Origin: Caldisericota bacterium
Lineage (GTDB): Bacteria > Caldisericota > JANLFM01
Length of the DNA stretch: 16,482 nucleotides
Assembly: GCA_024655865.1 (NCBI GenBank)
Contig: JANLFM010000020.1
Location: 1 to 16,482, forward strand
Reading direction: 5' to 3'
Shown here piece after piece: positions 13,380 through 16,482 of this stretch. Position 1 is the first letter of the stretch; each line of letters starts with the position of its first letter. Position numbers and translations under genes: made by a program. The notes below the pieces were generated by a model. That model made no database searches. It saw nothing but the letters and a program-made list of their open reading frames with translations, and was not told the DNA's origin.

Positions 13380-14416
13380 GGAGCCTGATTGTATTCTCCT
13401 CGGAATTCCCGAAGGAAGGCGAGCTTTTTAAAGCGTTGAAAGCCCTCGATGACCTGGGTTTGGCCTGGGAAAGCGTTCATATAATCTCAGATTTCAGGGA
13501 AGTGGAAGGTCTGGCGAAAGCCTTTCTAGGAAAGCCAATATTTGTTTTTGGGTCTCGGACGCCGCAATCCCTATTAGAAAAAGAAGGATGGCTCAAATTA
13601 GCCGAGCAGGAAGAGAGCTTGATTCTTATGAAGAGGGACAGCCCGCTCTTTTTTATTAGGGAAGTCGATGCTTTATCATCCTTGGTCCCAAAGCTCAACC
13701 TGGCCGGACTTGATGCCAAAACCTATGGCAAAACTATTTATCTTTTTCCCTGCAGTCAGGGAGTGCGGGAAACAATCTGGGAAACGCTTTTTCCCAACCC
13801 CGAGATCTTCACTACTAAATGCCATGCTCTGATTCATCTGGTTTTCCAGGGGGAAAAGGATGAATCCCAAGGTTTCTTCCAGAGTTTGATGGAGCGCGTT
13901 AAGGATGCTTTGAAGGAAAAGGTTGAATTGTTTTACCTGGGACCTAAATTTTTGTGGCAGGAAGTAGGGGAGGAACTTTTAAAAAGGAGGATAAAGGTGG
14001 GGGTTGCTGAATCGCTGACCGGGGGCCTGATCTCTCATCTTTTAACTGAAACCCCGGGTGCATCCAATTACTTTTATCAGGGTCTTGTGACTTACAGAAC
14101 GGAGTCCAAATCCCATATTTTAGGGATCGGGAAGATTATCGAGGAGAAAGGGGTAATTTCCGGAGAAGTGGCTTTGGAAATGGCACGAAAGGCGAGGGAG
14201 CTTGCTCGTGCGGAAATCGGGATCGGGATCACCGGACTGGCGGGACCAGGCGGTGGATCAGTAGAAATTCCGGTGGGAACCGTATTTCTGGGGGTAGTGG
14301 GCGGGGGAAAAGAGATCCTGCGCAGACTGGCTATGGAGGGGGACAGGCAGGAAATCAGGCTTCAAAGCGCTTGTTGGGCTCTACTACTTTTGAAAATGGT
14401 CTTAGAAAAGCTTTGA
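13376..14416 (+). CDS. CinA-like protein with intact PncC (NMN amidohydrolase) domain and decayed N-terminal domain
   Basis: The C-terminal half (about 196-346) is a clear CinA/PncC domain: VGVAESLTGGLISHLL with catalytic Ser213, ETPGASNYFYQGLVTY, GVISGEVALEMA and GITGLAGPGGGSVEIPVGTV (284-303). This domain deamidates nicotinamide mononucleotide to nicotinate mononucleotide. The N-terminal 155 residues have the order of strands expected of the MoCF-like COG1058 domain of full-length CinA (IVFSSEFPKEGELF; VHIISDFREVEGLAKAF; KPIFVFGSRTPQSL; GKTIYLFPCSQGVRETIWE). However, the usual GGLGPTxDDxT loop is replaced by FGSRTPQSLLEKEG. Its ADP-ribose pyrophosphatase-type activity is therefore probably lost. 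The 4-bp ATGA overlap couples it to the nuclease-like gene. The product enters the same NAD pathway as the nadABC operon 3 kb upstream. Length 346 is shorter than the usual 400-420. Confidence 0.82.
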   Translation: MRSLIVFSSEFPKEGELFKALKALDDLGLAWESVHIISDFREVEGLAKAFLGKPIFVFGSRTPQSLLEKEGWLKLAEQEESLILMKRDSPLFFIREVDALSSLVPKLNLAGLDAKTYGKTIYLFPCSQGVRETIWETLFPNPEIFTTKCHALIHLVFQGEKDESQGFFQSLMERVKDALKEKVELFYLGPKFLWQEVGEELLKRRIKVGVAESLTGGLISHLLTETPGASNYFYQGLVTYRTESKSHILGIGKIIEEKGVISGEVALEMARKARELARAEIGIGITGLAGPGGGSVEIPVGTVFLGVVGGGKEILRRLAMEGDRQEIRLQSACWALLLLKMVLEKL

Positions 14417-14446
14417 TGAACTTGAAATGACTTAAAATGAGCCCGG

Positions 14447-14459
14447 CGCTCCGTGAGCG
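14447..14459. other. small CGCTC-CGT-GAGCG hairpin downstream of the CinA-like gene
   Basis: A 5-bp GC-rich stem with a 3-nt loop lies 30 bp after the CinA-like stop codon. No T tract follows, so it is not a terminator by itself. It may only protect the 3' end of the message. Confidence 0.3.
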
Positions 14460-14493
14460 GTGACTCTGGAAGGTAAGGAGCAGCAATTCTTGA

Positions 14494-14539
14494 AAGCCAG
14501 AAGGCGGGGGAGGCCCCGCCTTCTGGCTTAAGTTTTTTA
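14494..14539. terminator. strong intrinsic terminator between converging genes
   Basis: AAGCCAGAAGGCGGGG (14494-14509) and CCCCGCCTTCTGGCTT (14514-14529) form a perfect 16-bp stem with loop GAGG, followed by AAGTTTTTTAG on the plus strand. It ends the nuclease-like/CinA unit and, from the other side, the surface protein gene. On the minus strand only a short TTTC follows, so it is stronger in the plus direction. Confidence 0.88.
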
Positions 14540-14551
14540 GACCGCTCTTTT

Positions 14552-16482
14552 TTAAAAGTCTTCCTTCTTACTCTTTTTCAGCACCAGGAAGAGCACCCCT
14601 CCAAGAATAAGGAGTATGCCGCCAATGCCGAAGAGGTAAGAAATGGGGACTCCCGTCACAGGGAGAGCAGTTTCTCCCGCAACTTCAGGGGTTGGAGTGG
14701 GGGGCGGAGTAGCTGTTTCGCCGGCTACTTCTGGCGATGGGGGTGTAGGAGGTGGAGTAACTGTTTCGCCGGCAGGGGGAGTTGGAGTAGGGGTAGGGAC
14801 AGGAGTTGGCGTATTTATTATGTCTCCAAGATCCACAACCTTCCCCTGGGAATCGATCACCACGTTCCAGCTCGTGGTGAGGAGCTCGTAACCCTCAGGG
14901 GCCTTGGTCTCCTTGAGGATGTATTCCCCGTAAGGGATCCCGGTGAAGCTCAATGTGCCGTCCGATGCCGTTGTTCTGGAAGCGACCACGGCCCCATTAG
15001 CGTCGTAGAGCGTGAACTCGGCACCCGCTAAAGGAGTTCCTGTAGAGGTAACCTTCCTCAGGGTGAGCGAGCCAGTTATGGGCATGTTGGAAATGTTTCC
15101 AAGATCTACTACTTGCCCTTGGTAACTGATGGAGACATTCAAGGGATCGATTGCGGCAATGTAACCCTCAGGGACCCCAGTCTCCTTGAGGATGTAACTC
15201 CCATAAGGGATCCCGCTGAAAGTCAGTGTGCCATCAGCAGCCGTAGTTCCCACCCGGATTACTGTTACTCCATTAGCAGCGTAGAGCGTGAACCCGGCAC
15301 CCGCTAAGACCGCTCCTCCCGCACCTAACTTCCTCAGGGTGAGGCTGCCAGTTATGGGAATGTTCGTAAGGTCGAAGCTGACTACCTGGCCCTGGCTGTT
15401 AATAACTACAGCTCTGTCAGCGACGCCTAAATAACCAGCTGGTACCAAACTTTCCACCAGGACATAGTGACCGAAGGGAATGTTAGTGAAAGCAAGGTTT
15501 CCGTTAGCATCAGTTATCCCGGAATTCCGGACAAGACTCTCACCAGAATCGTGAGTACCGTTCTTGTTATCGTCGACGAAGAGGACGAAGCCTGCTCCGG
15601 CCAGTGGTCCTGCTCCGATGCCCCTCTTGTGAATCGTGACGCTGCCCAGAATCTGGGTGTTGGTTGCCGTGAAAGTAAAGTCGAGAGCGTTGGCGGTAAC
15701 GGTGAATGTTTGCGGCAATCCACTGGCAACGTACCCCGCAGGAACATTTTCGCTGAGAGTGTACTGGCCCCAATCCAGGTTATCCCAAACCAGATTGCCA
15801 GCTCCGTTAAGGCTCTTCGTGGATCCGCTTGGACCACTTAAAGTGAAAGAAACGTTTCCAGCGGGTGGTGTACCAACATAGACCTTTGTTAAGGTAACCT
15901 TTCCAGGAGACCTACTATTCCTGAAAGTGAAGGATATTGTTAGATGCTCCCCATCAATAGTTCCCGTTTGAGGTGGTGCAATGTCGTATCCGGCAGAGGC
16001 AGATTCTTCCTTCACGGTGTAGGTTCCCCAATCCAGACCGGTCCACTCCACTGTGCCTGAACCGTCTGTGGTCTTGTTCCCGTCTATTTGCACGCTATCT
16101 TTCCATAGAGAGAAGGTCACGCCAGCCAAGGGAAGCCCAGTTTGGGCGTCCAATTTTAAAACCTCCACCGTCCCCTTATTCTGGGTGTTGGTGGCTGTGA
16201 AGGTGAAGGAGAGGTTGCTCCCGTCGATGGTGAAGGTCTCAGAGAAAGCTCCCGTGTATCCCGCAGGCACCCCGGTCTCCGCCAGGGTGTACTGGCCCCA
16301 ATCCAGGTTATTCCAGACCAGGGGATTGCTCCCGTTCGTGGTCAGGGCGCTCGCATAGCTGTTTTCTGTGCTGGTCAGGGTGAACTCCGCTCCAGCCAGG
16401 GGTTTCCCGTCCTGATCCACCTTGGTTACCTCCACCGTCCCCTTATTCTGGGTGTTGGTGGCTGTGAAGGTGAAGGAGAGGT
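14552..16482 (-). CDS. LPXTG-anchored surface protein with SpaA/Cna-B-type repeats, C-terminal part
   Basis: The frame is open from the right edge to TAA at 14552, so the N-terminus and signal peptide lie outside the window. The GTG at 16435 is an internal codon in a repeat, not a start. Six consecutive domains of 86-99 residues follow (each beginning like VEVTKV, VEVLKL, VTLTKV, VTIHKR, LTLRKL, LTLRKV), and a further one begins at the edge. Each has the E-box (ETGVPAGY, ENVPAGY, ETKAPEGY and variants) of SpaA/Cna-B prealbumin-like domains. A stalk of about 47 residues rich in Pro/Thr with two EVAGETA units precedes LPVTG, a hydrophobic helix and KKSKKEDF, the standard sortase sorting signal. 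The protein is thus covalently wall-attached, as pilins, adhesins and structural rods are. No sortase gene is in view. Terminators flank its 3' end. Confidence 0.85.
   Translation of the reverse strand, partial: LSFTFTATNTQNKGTVEVTKVDQDGKPLAGAEFTLTSTENSYASALTTNGSNPLVWNNLDWGQYTLAETGVPAGYTGAFSETFTIDGSNLSFTFTATNTQNKGTVEVLKLDAQTGLPLAGVTFSLWKDSVQIDGNKTTDGSGTVEWTGLDWGTYTVKEESASAGYDIAPPQTGTIDGEHLTISFTFRNSRSPGKVTLTKVYVGTPPAGNVSFTLSGPSGSTKSLNGAGNLVWDNLDWGQYTLSENVPAGYVASGLPQTFTVTANALDFTFTATNTQILGSVTIHKRGIGAGPLAGAGFVLFVDDNKNGTHDSGESLVRNSGITDANGNLAFTNIPFGHYVLVESLVPAGYLGVADRAVVINSQGQVVSFDLTNIPITGSLTLRKLGAGGAVLAGAGFTLYAANGVTVIRVGTTAADGTLTFSGIPYGSYILKETGVPEGYIAAIDPLNVSISYQGQVVDLGNISNMPITGSLTLRKVTSTGTPLAGAEFTLYDANGAVVASRTTASDGTLSFTGIPYGEYILKETKAPEGYELLTTSWNVVIDSQGKVVDLGDIINTPTPVPTPTPTPPAGETVTPPPTPPSPEVAGETATPPPTPTPEVAGETALPVTGVPISYLFGIGGILLILGGVLFLVLKKSKKEDF
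16161..16215 (-). repeat. 55-bp direct repeat, copy 1, in the surface protein gene
   Basis: This segment is identical base for base to 16428-16482. The offset is 267 bp, exactly 89 codons, the length of one repeat domain. It encodes the last strand and linker of one domain and the start of the next. Confidence 0.9.
16428..16482 (-). repeat. 55-bp direct repeat, copy 2, continuing past the window edge
   Basis: It matches 16161-16215 perfectly over 55 bp and is cut by the edge, so the identical stretch may be longer. A shorter shared stretch of about 25 bp (GTGTACTGGCCCCAATCCAG and the next bases) occurs at 15759 and 16287. Such identity is expected from recent domain duplication or gene conversion. 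Confidence 0.88.

Noticed and set aside
16433-16435. GTG 16435 as the start of the surface protein
   Set aside because: The same frame continues to the window edge and encodes the end of a further identical repeat, so this codon is internal.
16161-16482. CRISPR array or tandem non-coding repeat
   Set aside because: Repeats are spaced by a whole number of codons inside one open frame and encode protein domain boundaries.

Overview
The window looks like a chromosomal segment of an uncultivated, probably thermophilic bacterium with a Gram-positive-type cell wall. The reasons are a sortase-type LPVTG anchor on a surface protein, a secreted/membrane protein with a cytoplasmic zinc ribbon, four-domain S1 architecture, charged (E/K/R-rich) proteins, and many T-tract intrinsic terminators. 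I cannot place it in a phylum; a thermophilic Bacillota- or Actinomycetota-related candidate lineage is a guess. Coding density is high, and no stretch above about 175 bp lacks a gene. No tRNA, rRNA or CRISPR array was seen.

Layout. (1) Positions 1-337: the 5' end of an IS110-type transposase (minus strand, cut by the window edge), then a short intergenic part with a hairpin and what looks like the 3' tail of a gene truncated by the insertion. (2) 338-3531, plus strand: a pyruvate-kinase-C-terminal-like protein, a MOFRL-type glycerate 2-kinase, and an M28 metallopeptidase with membrane helices inserted in the catalytic domain; a strong bidirectional terminator follows. (3) 3659-7108, minus strand: a single-pass membrane protein with an outer beta-like domain, Pro/Thr linker and cytosolic zinc ribbon, preceded by its own promoter, and a large LonB-like (COG1067-type) ATP-dependent protease. 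(4) 7159-10480, plus strand: the complete nadA-nadB-nadC operon for de novo NAD synthesis from aspartate. It has 4-bp start/stop overlaps and an apparently leaderless nadA start, and ends in a terminator. (5) 10581-12484: ribosomal protein S1 and an endonuclease III homologue, each followed by a terminator. The S1 terminator overlaps the inferred TTG start of endonuclease III. (6) 12585-14416: an unrecognised protein with a PD-(D/E)XK-like nuclease motif, joined by a 4-bp overlap to a full-length CinA-like protein. That protein has an intact PncC (NMN amidohydrolase) domain but a decayed N-terminal domain. (7) 14552-16482, minus strand: a large surface protein of SpaA/Cna-B-type repeats with a Pro/Thr stalk and LPVTG anchor, running off the right edge.

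How the genes fit together. NadABC makes nicotinate mononucleotide from aspartate and dihydroxyacetone phosphate. The PncC domain of the CinA-like protein would make the same compound from nicotinamide mononucleotide, so two routes to NaMN lie a few kilobases apart. The other genes are quality-control, repair, translation and surface functions with no visible common pathway. The least familiar parts are the nuclease-like/CinA pair (12585-14416), the zinc-ribbon membrane protein (3659-4639) and the six consecutive surface domains that all keep the Lys/Glu/Asn pattern of self-crosslinking domains.
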